From DATKCN01 sp035513175 (lineage in GTDB: Bacteria > Chloroflexota > Chloroflexia > Thermomicrobiales > CFX8), in contig DATKCN010000150.1 of the NCBI GenBank assembly GCA_035513175.1, positions 1-31,275 of the forward strand: a stretch of DNA of 31,275 nt. The letters are read 5' to 3'. Shown piece by piece: positions 1-6,864 of this stretch. The position numbers and the translations under genes are program-made. The notes beneath the pieces were generated by a model. That model was not told the origin of the DNA. It ran no database searches and saw nothing but the letters and a program-made list of their open reading frames with translations. Within the stretch, counting starts at the first letter, position 1; each line of letters opens with the position of its first letter.

Positions 1-120
1 GACCATCTCGCTCAAGGTGCTGTCTTCCGGGAGCTTTACGGCGCCGACATGACCCGCTCGCGCCGATCGGCGCCGGTCGCAATGCCGCCTCGGCTCGAAC
101 CCGTTCTTGCCGGCACGTAG
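1..120 (+). CDS. C-terminal end of an unidentified protein (partial)
   Basis: Frame 1 is open from the first base to a TAG at 118-120, giving 39 residues that start DHLAQGAVFRELYGADMTRS and end in a Pro/Arg-rich tail. It enters from outside the window, so no start can be judged. The segment AVFRELYG vaguely resembles the tail of ABC-transporter ATPases, but there is no diagnostic motif and I do not assign a function. It converges on the minus-strand DinB gene 128 bases away. The stretch 121-248 shows no further gene. The frame could be open by chance in GC-rich DNA. Confidence 0.4.
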   Translation, partial: DHLAQGAVFRELYGADMTRSRRSAPVAMPPRLEPVLAGT

Positions 121-248
121 TTGCGGGTTGGCCGATGCTGCGGCGGGTGCTCGCGACGGCGCATATGACGCCACAGCAGGCAGCCGCCGTGGACCGCGTC
201 AGTGCCTGCCCGGCTGGCAAAGATCAGACGGGCGATGTGTGAAACGCG

Positions 249-734
249 TCACGCGTCGGTCCAGCCACGCAGAAAGTAGGTCAGGTCGAGGTCGCCGGGA
301 GAGCAGCCGAAGTGGGTGAGGATCATCGCAACTTCGCTCCGATGCTGCGTTGAGTGATTGACGACGTGGACGAGGCACTGCCAAAGAATACGACCGTTGA
401 ACGCCTCGTCGTTCAGCGTGTCGTCGTCGAGTGACGCAACCCACGCCAGCATGATCTCCCGGTCGGCGCCCCATTCCTGGGCCAGGGCGGGCACGGTCGA
501 GAAGTCCGCGGGATTCAGCTCGGGCGACGCGTTCCGGCGGCCCGCGCGGAGGTTCTCCCGCCAACCGCGTTCGGTGTCAAGCATGTGCACGAGCGTCTGC
601 TGGATGCCGCTGGCTCCGCGCAGCGGTGGAACGGCGGCAAAATCGACCGAGCTGAGGCCGCGCGCGGCTGTCAGGATGCGTTCAGTCGCAGCGTATGAGT
701 ACTCGAACAACATTCGAACATCGCTTGATCGCAC
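249..734 (-). CDS. DinB-family four-helix metalloprotein
   Basis: About 161 residues with the DinB/YfiT-like layout: an opening helix (MLFEYSYAATERIL), a first metal-type histidine in TLVHMLDTERGW, and a paired motif HVVNHSTQHRSEVA supplying two more histidines near the C-terminus. This is the usual three-His metal site of the family, whose members include thiol transferases and damage-inducible proteins of mostly unknown substrate. The frame is open up to ATGs at 791 and 779. I prefer the GTG at 734 because a GGAGG lies five bases before it, and a good minus-strand promoter (TTGACG, 17 bp, TAGTAT at 806-778) would start the mRNA downstream of both ATGs. It is a single gene, divergent from rpsF. 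The substrate cannot be inferred. Confidence 0.85.
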   Translation of the reverse strand: MRSSDVRMLFEYSYAATERILTAARGLSSVDFAAVPPLRGASGIQQTLVHMLDTERGWRENLRAGRRNASPELNPADFSTVPALAQEWGADREIMLAWVASLDDDTLNDEAFNGRILWQCLVHVVNHSTQHRSEVAMILTHFGCSPGDLDLTYFLRGWTDA

Positions 735-777
735 TTCGTCCTCCAGCTCCTGACGGTTAACTACGGTTCGTGATTCC

Positions 778-806
778 ATACTAGAACGCATGTGCTATTT
801 CGTCAA
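778..806 (-). promoter_or_regulatory. Promoter of the DinB-family gene
   Basis: On the minus strand TTGACG (806-801) is followed after 17 bp by TAGTAT (783-778), a good sigma-70-type match. The start point would fall near 771, which excludes the upstream ATGs and supports translation from the GTG at 734. Confidence 0.6.
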
Positions 807-815
807 TGTAAGCGC

Positions 816-845
816 TTCGCAGGTGAGTCAGGTTTCTGGTAGACT
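816..845 (+). promoter_or_regulatory. Candidate promoter of rpsF-ssb-rpsR
   Basis: TTCGCA (816-821), an 18-bp spacer and TAGACT (840-845). The same TAGACT hexamer recurs upstream of the PBP gene and on the minus strand before the DedA-type gene. It would leave a leader of about 120 nt before rpsF. The -35 match is weak. Confidence 0.45.
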
Positions 846-901
846 GTGAGATTGGCGCGGGCGGTCCGCGGCATGTTGATGTGAATATGACCTTTCTGCG
901 A

Positions 902-964
902 CGTCGGGCGGCTGGAGAGCGCAACACCAGACGACTACGAGCGGCGCAAACCCGATGGAAGGAG
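902..964 (+). promoter_or_regulatory. Structured rpsF leader next to the ribosome binding site
   Basis: CGTCGGG (902-908) can pair with CCCGATG (951-957), seven pairs including one G-U. Inside it CTGG (912-915) can pair with CCAG (927-930). The outer helix ends where the Shine-Dalgarno GGAAGGAG (957-964) begins, so folding could control access to it. Known S6:S18-binding rpsF leaders present a CCG-containing element. A CCCGA is present here, but I cannot match the described motif in detail. Confidence 0.3.
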
Positions 965-971
965 CGATGCG

Positions 972-1640
972 TTGCGCGAGCACGCGGATGATCCCCGAGA
1001 TTACGAAATGATGCTGGTCGTCACGCCGACAGTCGCCGAAGAGGGACTGCCGGACGTGGTCGAGCGCGTGTCCGGCTACATTGCCGCACAGGGCGGCACG
1101 GTGGATTCAACTGTGCACGAAAATCCGTGGGGACGACGACGACTGGCGTACCTGATCGACGACCATCGCGACGCATTTTACGTGCTGTACCGTTTCCATT
1201 CGGCAGCAGAGTCCATCGTCGAGATCGAGCGCGAGATCAAGCTCGACGAGCAGGTTATCCGCTACCTCGTCGTGCGCTATGATGAAATGACCGAGCACGA
1301 GGAACGACCGCCGCGCGGACAAGCCGCGGGCGACGGCCCCACGGGCGGACCGTTCCGGCGCTCACAGCCCGCTGGCGCGGTGGCGGAGCCCGAGGCCGAC
1401 GCGGCGACCGAGCCCGAGACCGCGGCGGAGCCGCCTGATTCGCTGCCGGCCCAGACCGCGCCTATCGAGACTGGCGAGTCACCAGTCCCGGTGGAGGAGA
1501 TGGTCGCAACCGAGGACGCCGGTGAGGCGGAACCTGAGGCAGTCGATGAGGGTGTCGACGCGCCCGTAGAGCCCGAGCAACCCGACGAGCCAGAGGAGCC
1601 CGGGGAGATTGAGAACGCCGAGGAGACTGAGAGGCCCTGA
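972..1640 (+). CDS. rpsF: 30S ribosomal protein S6 with a long acidic tail
   Basis: Ribosomal protein S6 binds 16S rRNA on the 30S platform as a heterodimer with S18. Residues 12 to about 107 are the S6 ferredoxin-like domain, from DYEMMLVVTPTV through NPWGRRRLAYLI to IRYLVVRYDE. Bacterial S6 is usually 95-135 residues; this one has 222. The extra part is a disordered tail rich in Glu, Pro and Ala with almost no basic residues. The start is TTG at 972, with AAGGAG seven bases upstream; the next in-frame ATG is at 1008, inside the first strand of the S6 domain. It is first in rpsF-ssb-rpsR, 78 bases before ssb. S6 identity is secure; the role of the tail is unknown. Confidence 0.95.
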   Translation: MREHADDPRDYEMMLVVTPTVAEEGLPDVVERVSGYIAAQGGTVDSTVHENPWGRRRLAYLIDDHRDAFYVLYRFHSAAESIVEIEREIKLDEQVIRYLVVRYDEMTEHEERPPRGQAAGDGPTGGPFRRSQPAGAVAEPEADAATEPETAAEPPDSLPAQTAPIETGESPVPVEEMVATEDAGEAEPEAVDEGVDAPVEPEQPDEPEEPGEIENAEETERP

Positions 1641-1718
1641 GTGGTGGAGTGTCGTCCGGAACTCCCGCGTCGCTTCGAACACACATGCAACCGCATGGGA
1701 ATGGAGTAGGAGAGCGCC

Positions 1719-2192
1719 ATGTCACGTGGATTCAGCCGAGTCGTTCTCGTGGGCAACCTTGGACGCGATCCGGAAATGCGCTATTCGCAGAATGGCACGC
1801 CAATCACCAACTTCTCGATCGCCGTAAACCGGCGGCGACGCGGTCTTGACGGCAACTACCAGGATGAGACTGACTGGTACCGGATTTCGCTGTTTCGGCA
1901 GCACGCGGAGAATGCCGCCGAGTGGCTCAAGAAGGGCAACAAGGTGCTCGTTGAGGGCCAGCTGCAGATTAGGACCTACACGGGACAGGATGGCGTGGAG
2001 CGCACGTCAGTCGATGTGAATGCGGACACGTTCATGAACCTCACGGCCCGTGACGACGCAGGAGACGGTGGGTATCGCGCGCCGGCTGGCGAGGGTCGCC
2101 AGGATCAAGGCAGTTACGGCGGTGGCCAGAGCCGACCGGCGCCACAAACGCGAGACGAAGACATTGACGATCTTGACGACGTGCCCTTCTAG
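1719..2192 (+). CDS. ssb: Single-stranded DNA-binding protein
   Basis: 157 residues. The N-terminal OB fold runs from about residue 4 to 108 (RVVLVGNLGRDPEMRYSQNG, TDWYRISLFRQHAE, KKGNKVLVEGQLQIRTY). A Gly/Gln-rich linker follows, then the acidic tip DIDDLDDVPF, the conserved protein-docking tail of bacterial SSB. It coats single-stranded DNA in replication, repair and recombination. The ATG at 1719 has GGAG six bases before it. It lies between rpsF and rpsR, the standard arrangement in many bacteria. Length and tail are normal. Confidence 0.97.
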   Translation: MSRGFSRVVLVGNLGRDPEMRYSQNGTPITNFSIAVNRRRRGLDGNYQDETDWYRISLFRQHAENAAEWLKKGNKVLVEGQLQIRTYTGQDGVERTSVDVNADTFMNLTARDDAGDGGYRAPAGEGRQDQGSYGGGQSRPAPQTRDEDIDDLDDVPF

Positions 2193-2237
2193 AGGCGCGC
2201 CGGTAGCACCTGACATCAGCTGGAAGGACACGACGAG

Positions 2238-2714
2238 GTGGTAGACGAACGACATGGCGGCCAGGGTGGCGATGATCGGGGCGAGCAGGGCGACAGGCCG
2301 CGCCGGCGATTTGGCAGCGGCGGTGGCGGACGCTCGTTCTCGCGGCGCAAGGTGTGCGGCTTTTGCGCCGACGGTATCCGGCACGTGGACTACAAGGACG
2401 TGCCCCGCATGCGCCGTTTCATCTCCGACCGCGGCATGATCGAGCCTCGCCGGAAAACCGGCACGTGCGCCAAGCACCAGCGTTCGCTGACGACCGCCAT
2501 CAAGCGGGCTCGGCATCTGGCGATGCTGTCCTTCACCGAGGGGGGCCGCGAGCCGCGTGACCGCAGCCCTCGTGGAGACCGGGACCGCGGGCCGCGCTTT
2601 CGCGAACGCGGGCCGCGCGAGGGCGGCTTTCAGCGGGACGCGCCGCGCGAGGACAGCTTTCAGCGAGACGATGGTCCACGCGAGCAGCGGGCAACGTCAG
2701 ACTACGCCGAGTAA
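2238..2714 (+). CDS. rpsR: 30S ribosomal protein S18, C+ (zinc) type, with extended tails
   Basis: S18 pairs with S6 on the small-subunit platform. The conserved core is about residues 35-101 (KVCGFCADGIRHVDYKDV, RRFISDRGMIEPRR, AIKRARHLAMLSFTE). CGFC and CAKH supply three Cys and one His, the zinc-type C+ signature of S18; zinc binding is inferred. Typical S18 has 75-95 residues; this has 158. Added are a Gly/Asp/Arg-rich N-terminus and a C-terminal stretch with repeated RGPR, REGGFQRD and REDSFQRD units, strongly charged and probably disordered. The start is GTG 2238, with AAGGA about 11 bases upstream. rplI, which often follows rpsR, is absent. Confidence 0.95.
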   Translation: MVDERHGGQGGDDRGEQGDRPRRRFGSGGGGRSFSRRKVCGFCADGIRHVDYKDVPRMRRFISDRGMIEPRRKTGTCAKHQRSLTTAIKRARHLAMLSFTEGGREPRDRSPRGDRDRGPRFRERGPREGGFQRDAPREDSFQRDDGPREQRATSDYAE

Positions 2715-2767
2715 TCGTTCGAACCATGGTTCCGCCGGCGGCATCGCTGTCCGTGGGCGGGATGTCG

Positions 2768-2790
2768 CCGTGCTGCAAACGGCAGCACGG
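2768..2790 (+). terminator. GC-rich hairpin between rpsR and the foldase gene
   Basis: CCGTGCTGC (2768-2776) and GCAGCACGG (2782-2790) form a perfect 9-bp stem with a five-base loop. No T-run follows, so it could be a weak or Rho-assisted terminator or an RNA-stability element. Upstream, just after the rpsR stop, GAACCATGGTTC (2721-2732) is a 12-bp palindrome of unknown meaning. Confidence 0.4.
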
Positions 2791-2847
2791 GCGCGATGTG
2801 GCCAGCCGGACCTTCGGTGACGTGCCGCCAGAAGCGAGAATCTCTAC

Positions 2848-4461
2848 ATGCTGAACACAATCCGACACCTGCTGCGTCGCCTGGCCGGGCAGGACGTGAG
2901 CCCGCGGGGGGTCCCGCGCCAGCGGCACGTCTCGCGCCGGGAACGCGAGCTGCGACAACGCCGGATACTGTATGCCTTCACCGCCCTGGCGGGCGCGGTC
3001 GTCATTCTGGCGCTCGTGGTTGGCGCGTCATATCAGTACTACTTCCTACCACGCCAGACGCTTGCGTCAGTTAACGGTGAGGATATTCAGCGCCGCGACT
3101 ATTGGATGGTGCGCGAGCTGGTGTTGCGCCAGAACATCGCGCAGATTTCCCAGCAGCTCCAGTTCACGCCGGAGGGCCAACGCGAGCAGCTCAGCCAGCA
3201 GATCCAGGCTGCCCAGGTGGAGCTTGAGGACGTCGAGGGCGCGCCAATCAACGCTGAGACACTGGCGGCAATGGTCGATGATCGCGTCGTATTGCGCGCC
3301 ATTGCGTCGCTTGGGCTGTCCGTTACCGACGAAGAGGTGGATCAGTTCATCCTCGAGCAGTTTGCCCCGGTGCCGCTGACCGAGCCGACGCCTACGGCCA
3401 CAATCGAGCCGACCGCGGCGGCCTGGGCGACGGAAACCGCCGACGTGCGGGTGGCCGACGCGACGCAAACTGCAGACGCATTCGCGACGCAGGCCGCGCA
3501 GACTCCGACTCCGGGTCTGACGCCAGATGCAGAGACGACGGCGACAGTTGTCGAACCACCCGATCCGGCCGGGACACCGGAACCGACCGGAACCTCCGGC
3601 GCGACAGGCACGACCGATGCTACCGGCTCGCCCGAGGCGACTGGCTCGCCTGACGCAGCCGGCACGCCCGCCCCGAGCGAAACCCAGACGCCGGAGGTCA
3701 CGCCATCGCCGAGCCCGACGGCCACGAACACCCCTAGTCCGGACGAAGCGCGAGACACGAGTGAGGAGACGTTCGAGCTCTTCAAGGAAAACTACCTCGA
3801 TCCGAGCGGCATGAGCCGCGGTGATTACGAGCGGCTGGTGATCCGTCCGGCGCTCGCGCGCGAGAAGGCGCGGATTGAGCTCACTGACGCCGTCGCGACG
3901 CGTATGGAGCAGGTGCGTGCGCAGCACATTCTGATCCAGACGCGAGAGGCCGCCGACGCGTTGATGGCACGGTTGGAGACGGAAGAGTTCGGGGACATCG
4001 CACGCGAGGTCAGCATGGACACCGGCACCGCGGGAACGGGCGGCGACCTGGGCTGGTTCCCAAGGGGCCTGATGGTGGACGAGTTCGAAGCGGTAGCATT
4101 CGAGCTGGGAGTGGGGCAGACGTCGGAGCCGGTCCAATCCGAGTTCGGATGGCACATCATCCGGGTGCTGGAACGGGATGATGACCGCCCACTCACGATC
4201 GCGACCCTGCGCACGTTGCAGAATGCGGCGTTCGAGAATTGGGTTGACGAGCAGCGCCAAGCCGCGGACGTGTCATCCGACACGCCGCTGCCGGGCTACA
4301 TACCCGACGCCGAAACCGGGCTGGACGCTTTCCAGGCGCCGCCAGACGCTCCGATGCCGCCGGCGCCGACGCCGCTGCCGCTACCCACGATGCCGCCCGT
4401 CCCGGTGGAGACGCCCGAGATTAACGGGACGCCGGGGATAGAGGAGTCGCCGACGCCATAG
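2848..4461 (+). CDS. Membrane-anchored parvulin-type peptidyl-prolyl isomerase (SurA/PrsA-like)
   Basis: 537 residues. A basic N-terminus precedes one membrane anchor at about residues 40-64 (ILYAFTALAGAVVILALVVG), which would place the rest outside the membrane. Residues about 70-180 look like the SurA N-terminal chaperone domain (VNGEDIQRRDYW, VDDRVVLRAIASLGLSVTDEEV). It is split by a Thr/Pro/Ala-rich segment of about 130 residues before its last helices. The parvulin domain lies at about 356-445 (RAQHILIQTREAAD, GGDLGWFPRG, FGWHIIRVLER). The C-terminus is again Pro/Thr-rich. Such proteins help exported proteins fold. No strong Shine-Dalgarno precedes the ATG. It sits where rplI is often found, 133 bases after rpsR. 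Confidence 0.88.
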   Translation: MLNTIRHLLRRLAGQDVSPRGVPRQRHVSRRERELRQRRILYAFTALAGAVVILALVVGASYQYYFLPRQTLASVNGEDIQRRDYWMVRELVLRQNIAQISQQLQFTPEGQREQLSQQIQAAQVELEDVEGAPINAETLAAMVDDRVVLRAIASLGLSVTDEEVDQFILEQFAPVPLTEPTPTATIEPTAAAWATETADVRVADATQTADAFATQAAQTPTPGLTPDAETTATVVEPPDPAGTPEPTGTSGATGTTDATGSPEATGSPDAAGTPAPSETQTPEVTPSPSPTATNTPSPDEARDTSEETFELFKENYLDPSGMSRGDYERLVIRPALAREKARIELTDAVATRMEQVRAQHILIQTREAADALMARLETEEFGDIAREVSMDTGTAGTGGDLGWFPRGLMVDEFEAVAFELGVGQTSEPVQSEFGWHIIRVLERDDDRPLTIATLRTLQNAAFENWVDEQRQAADVSSDTPLPGYIPDAETGLDAFQAPPDAPMPPAPTPLPLPTMPPVPVETPEINGTPGIEESPTP

Positions 4462-4522
4462 GCGCTCGAGTCCGAAACACCTGAAGGCTGTCCCGCCCGG
4501 GGGCGACCTTCTTCATCTGGTC

Positions 4523-4560
4523 GGCAACGATCGCAGATGCGGCAACAGCGATCGATTGCC
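4523..4560 (+). repeat. Imperfect inverted repeat downstream of the foldase gene
   Basis: GGCAACGATCGC (4523-4534) and GCGATCGATTGCC (4548-4560) are complementary over 12 bp with one bulged A and a 13-base loop. It could act as a terminator or 3'-end hairpin for the foldase mRNA, but no T-run follows. Confidence 0.4.
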
Positions 4561-4715
4561 ATGCGCCGTGCCAGGTGTCGGTCGCGGTTGGCGCTCCGAG
4601 CGATCAGAGTCCGCCGAAACGCGTCCGAGCGATCCAGCGCGACAGCGTGTCTCATCTCGAGCGCCAAGAGGCTGCCCGCTCGCCACGGACATGCGACAAT
4701 CGCGGCATGCAGGCG

Positions 4716-4738
4716 TGTCAACCGAGTGTCGGTTGACA
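4716..4738. promoter_or_regulatory. Perfect palindrome, candidate operator
   Basis: TGTCAACCGA (4716-4725) and its exact reverse complement TCGGTTGACA (4729-4738) flank GTG. Ten-base arms with a three-base centre are typical of a dimeric repressor site. It lies 37 bases before the ATG at 4775 and contains a TTGACA, but no -10 sits at the right distance. A hairpin role in RNA is also possible. Confidence 0.4.
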
Positions 4739-4774
4739 TCTCTGGAGGTGGGGGGCGGCGAGTCGCAGAGACGT

Positions 4775-6040
4775 ATGAGCGGTCGCGAACATGAGCCATG
4801 GCAGCGTAGCGTGCGACAGTCCCGCGAGCAGCGTGGCTGGGATGTCACGCCGACTGTCGAACTATCGCGCCGGTTTCCGACCTCGACTCCGCCCCACGAA
4901 ACGCCGCACGCGCCCCACGACGCGCGTCTGCCGGGCGGTGCAGAGAGTGTGTGGCAGGCGTCGGCCAGTTTCGGAAAACTGACCGGCTTCCTGCTGGCGC
5001 TCGGCGCGCTGACGTTGGCGGGGGTGTCGGTGTGGCGCTTCAGCGCAGCCGATGGCCTGCCTGGCGTGCTGGCGCTGCTGGCCGCGGTCGTGTGCGCCGG
5101 GTCGGCAGTCGGGATCATCTACCTGCTGCGAGGATTGACGACGATCCGGTATGTTATCGGGCGAGACAGCTTGACGATTCACTGGATGAACGGGCGGCGC
5201 GTTCTCCCGTACGACCAGATACGCGACGTCGTCTACGAGCCACGAGGCCGGGTATCGGGCAGGGGCTACGAGCGATTCTGGCCGGGGTATCACGTGTCGA
5301 CTATGCAAATGCGGGACGGCGCGTGGCACTCGGTCGCGACGCAAGCGCCGAGCCGGCGCGTTCGTATCGTGACGCGCACGGGGATTCACGCGATCTCTCC
5401 GCATCGCCCGATCCTGTTTCTCGGAGAATTGGCGCGGCGGCGGCAATACACGTCCACTGGCCCGGAACCCGTGCGCGACGCGCCCATTCCGTCGCCCGCG
5501 TGGGTCCGTCCAGCGCCGACGCGACACCTGGAAGCCGCGATCACTCCGACGCGTGCTCAACCGGAGAGAGCGCTTCCACCCACTGACGAGCGCGCGGAAC
5601 CGGCTCCGTCAGGCGCGCGACGGGAGCCGCCAACAGCTCGGCGTCGCCAGCGAGGCGGGGCTGAGGGCGTCGCCGGTGGTTGGCTGAGCGTGTACCGCGA
5701 ACTATTTCGAGAACGGCTGCTTGGGGACCAGGTTGCGTCCGGGCTGGTCGCGGCAGGCGTCATGATTCCGCTGCTGATGATCGCGTTCCTCTACAGTCAG
5801 TACGAGGGAATCGGCGACATCGTGCCGTTGCACTGGAACGCGCACGGTGATGTCGACGCGGCGGGGACACGTCGCGACTTGTGGCGCCTGCCGCTGATCG
5901 CGGCGCTGATCCTGATCCTGAATACGACGATGGCGACGGTAGCGCTCGCGGTCGATCGCTTCATGGCGAGATTTCTGCTGGCCGCGACGCTGCTGGCGCA
6001 GGCGATTGCGTTCGTGGCGTTGATCCACGCGGCGACGTGA
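4775..6040 (+). CDS. Membrane protein with bacterial PH-like and DUF1648-like domains
   Basis: About 421 residues. Two membrane helices (LTGFLLALGALTLAGVSVW; VLALLAAVVCAGSAVGIIYL) precede a PH-like strand pattern (IRYVIGRDSLTIHWMNGRR, VLPYDQIRDVVYEP) resembling the bPH_5 family. A Pro/Arg-rich linker follows. The C-terminal part has three more helices and the motif VPLHWNAHGDVDAAG, typical of DUF1648 proteins (P-x-H-x-N-x-x-G). Function is unknown; related proteins are seen near regulators and membrane-stress genes. I chose the ATG at 4775 because upstream codons look non-coding; the frame is open to 4556. Ribosome binding is weak (GGCGGCGAG about 12 bases away). Confidence 0.75.
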   Translation: MSGREHEPWQRSVRQSREQRGWDVTPTVELSRRFPTSTPPHETPHAPHDARLPGGAESVWQASASFGKLTGFLLALGALTLAGVSVWRFSAADGLPGVLALLAAVVCAGSAVGIIYLLRGLTTIRYVIGRDSLTIHWMNGRRVLPYDQIRDVVYEPRGRVSGRGYERFWPGYHVSTMQMRDGAWHSVATQAPSRRVRIVTRTGIHAISPHRPILFLGELARRRQYTSTGPEPVRDAPIPSPAWVRPAPTRHLEAAITPTRAQPERALPPTDERAEPAPSGARREPPTARRRQRGGAEGVAGGWLSVYRELFRERLLGDQVASGLVAAGVMIPLLMIAFLYSQYEGIGDIVPLHWNAHGDVDAAGTRRDLWRLPLIAALILILNTTMATVALAVDRFMARFLLAATLLAQAIAFVALIHAAT

Positions 6041-6077
6041 TGGGCAACGCGGGACCCTCGAAACTCCCTGCGCGGGA

Positions 6078-6105
6078 CTGATGGGCGGGGGTTCGCTGCT
6101 ATACT
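6078..6105 (+). promoter_or_regulatory. Promoter of the phosphatidyltransferase-acyltransferase pair
   Basis: TATACT at 6100-6105 is a strong -10 match; CTGATG (6078-6083) is a weak -35 with a 16-bp spacer. Transcription would start near 6112, about 45 bases before the preferred ATG at 6157. Confidence 0.5.
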
Positions 6106-6156
6106 GGCCCGACGGGGACTGACATGGGTTGCTCCATGGAATGCGGTCGGAGGTTC

Positions 6157-6864
6157 ATGGCCAATCTCATTACCGTTGTCCGTGTTCTGCTGCTCTTCGG
6201 CGCGATCGGGCTGATTTACACAAAGAGCTACTGGGTTGTCGTGATCACGGGGCTGTTGATCGCCGTCATCTTCGCGGGCGACGGGTTGGACGGCTGGGTG
6301 GCCCGCCGGCGCAACGCGTCGTCGAGACTCGGGGCGGTGCTGGACATCGCCGGGGACCGGGTGGTGGAGAATGCGCTGTGGGTGACGTTCGCGGTGCTCG
6401 GCGTCATCGGCATCTGGGCTCCGCTGATCGTATTGACGCGCTCCTTCGTCGTCGACGTCATGCGCTCGGTCGCGCTGGCGGAGGGCAAGACGCCATTCGG
6501 CGACTCGACGATGATGCGCTCCCGGTTCACCTGGTTCCTGACCGCGTCGCGCGTCAGCCGCGTGTCGTACGGCTGGTCCAAGGCTTTGGGGTTCGTGTTC
6601 CTTACGTGGCTCGTAGCCTGGCGACTGCCGGACGCGGATGGACGCGTGCTCGACATGATGTTCGATTACCAGGCGTTCCGCGCGCTTGGCTGGTTCCTGG
6701 TGTATTCCTCGGTGGCCATGTGCGTCATTCGAGGCCTGCCTGTCATTTACGACGCCCTGCATTACATTCGCGAGGAGCAGGCGGCTGAATCCGGCGCTCG
6801 CACGCGTCGCGAGCCGGCCGCGGCTTCGATCGCAGATCGGAGCGAGCGCGGTGAGCCGGCGTAG
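6157..6864 (+). CDS. CDP-alcohol phosphatidyltransferase
   Basis: About 235 residues, a polytopic membrane enzyme that joins CDP-diacylglycerol to an alcohol in phospholipid synthesis. The family signature is complete: DGLDGWVAR (D42, D45), then eight residues, G59, D63 and D67, the metal-binding aspartates of D-x2-DG-x2-AR-x8-G-x3-D-x3-D. Several membrane helices follow. The start at 6157 (MANLITVVRVLL) matches the family's usual beginning and has GGAGG just before it, though only three bases away. ATGs at 6124 and 6136 are alternatives. It overlaps the acyltransferase gene by 14 bases. The alcohol (glycerol phosphate, inositol phosphate or other) cannot be read from the sequence; the pairing recalls the PgsA-PatA genes of actinobacteria. 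Confidence 0.85.
   Translation: MANLITVVRVLLLFGAIGLIYTKSYWVVVITGLLIAVIFAGDGLDGWVARRRNASSRLGAVLDIAGDRVVENALWVTFAVLGVIGIWAPLIVLTRSFVVDVMRSVALAEGKTPFGDSTMMRSRFTWFLTASRVSRVSYGWSKALGFVFLTWLVAWRLPDADGRVLDMMFDYQAFRALGWFLVYSSVAMCVIRGLPVIYDALHYIREEQAAESGARTRREPAAASIADRSERGEPA

Larger units (their letters stand above)
4462..4774 (+). other. Intergenic stretch with two inverted repeats
   Basis: These 313 bases show no convincing gene. The frame of the next gene stays open back to 4556, but its translation there is Arg/Ser-rich and unlike a protein domain. The stretch holds an imperfect hairpin at 4523-4560 and a sharp palindrome at 4716-4738, listed separately. No clear promoter was found. Confidence 0.5.

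Noticed and set aside
4733..4738. TTGACA in the palindrome as a -35 box
   Set aside because: No -10-like hexamer lies 15-19 bases downstream; the region is GGGG-rich.
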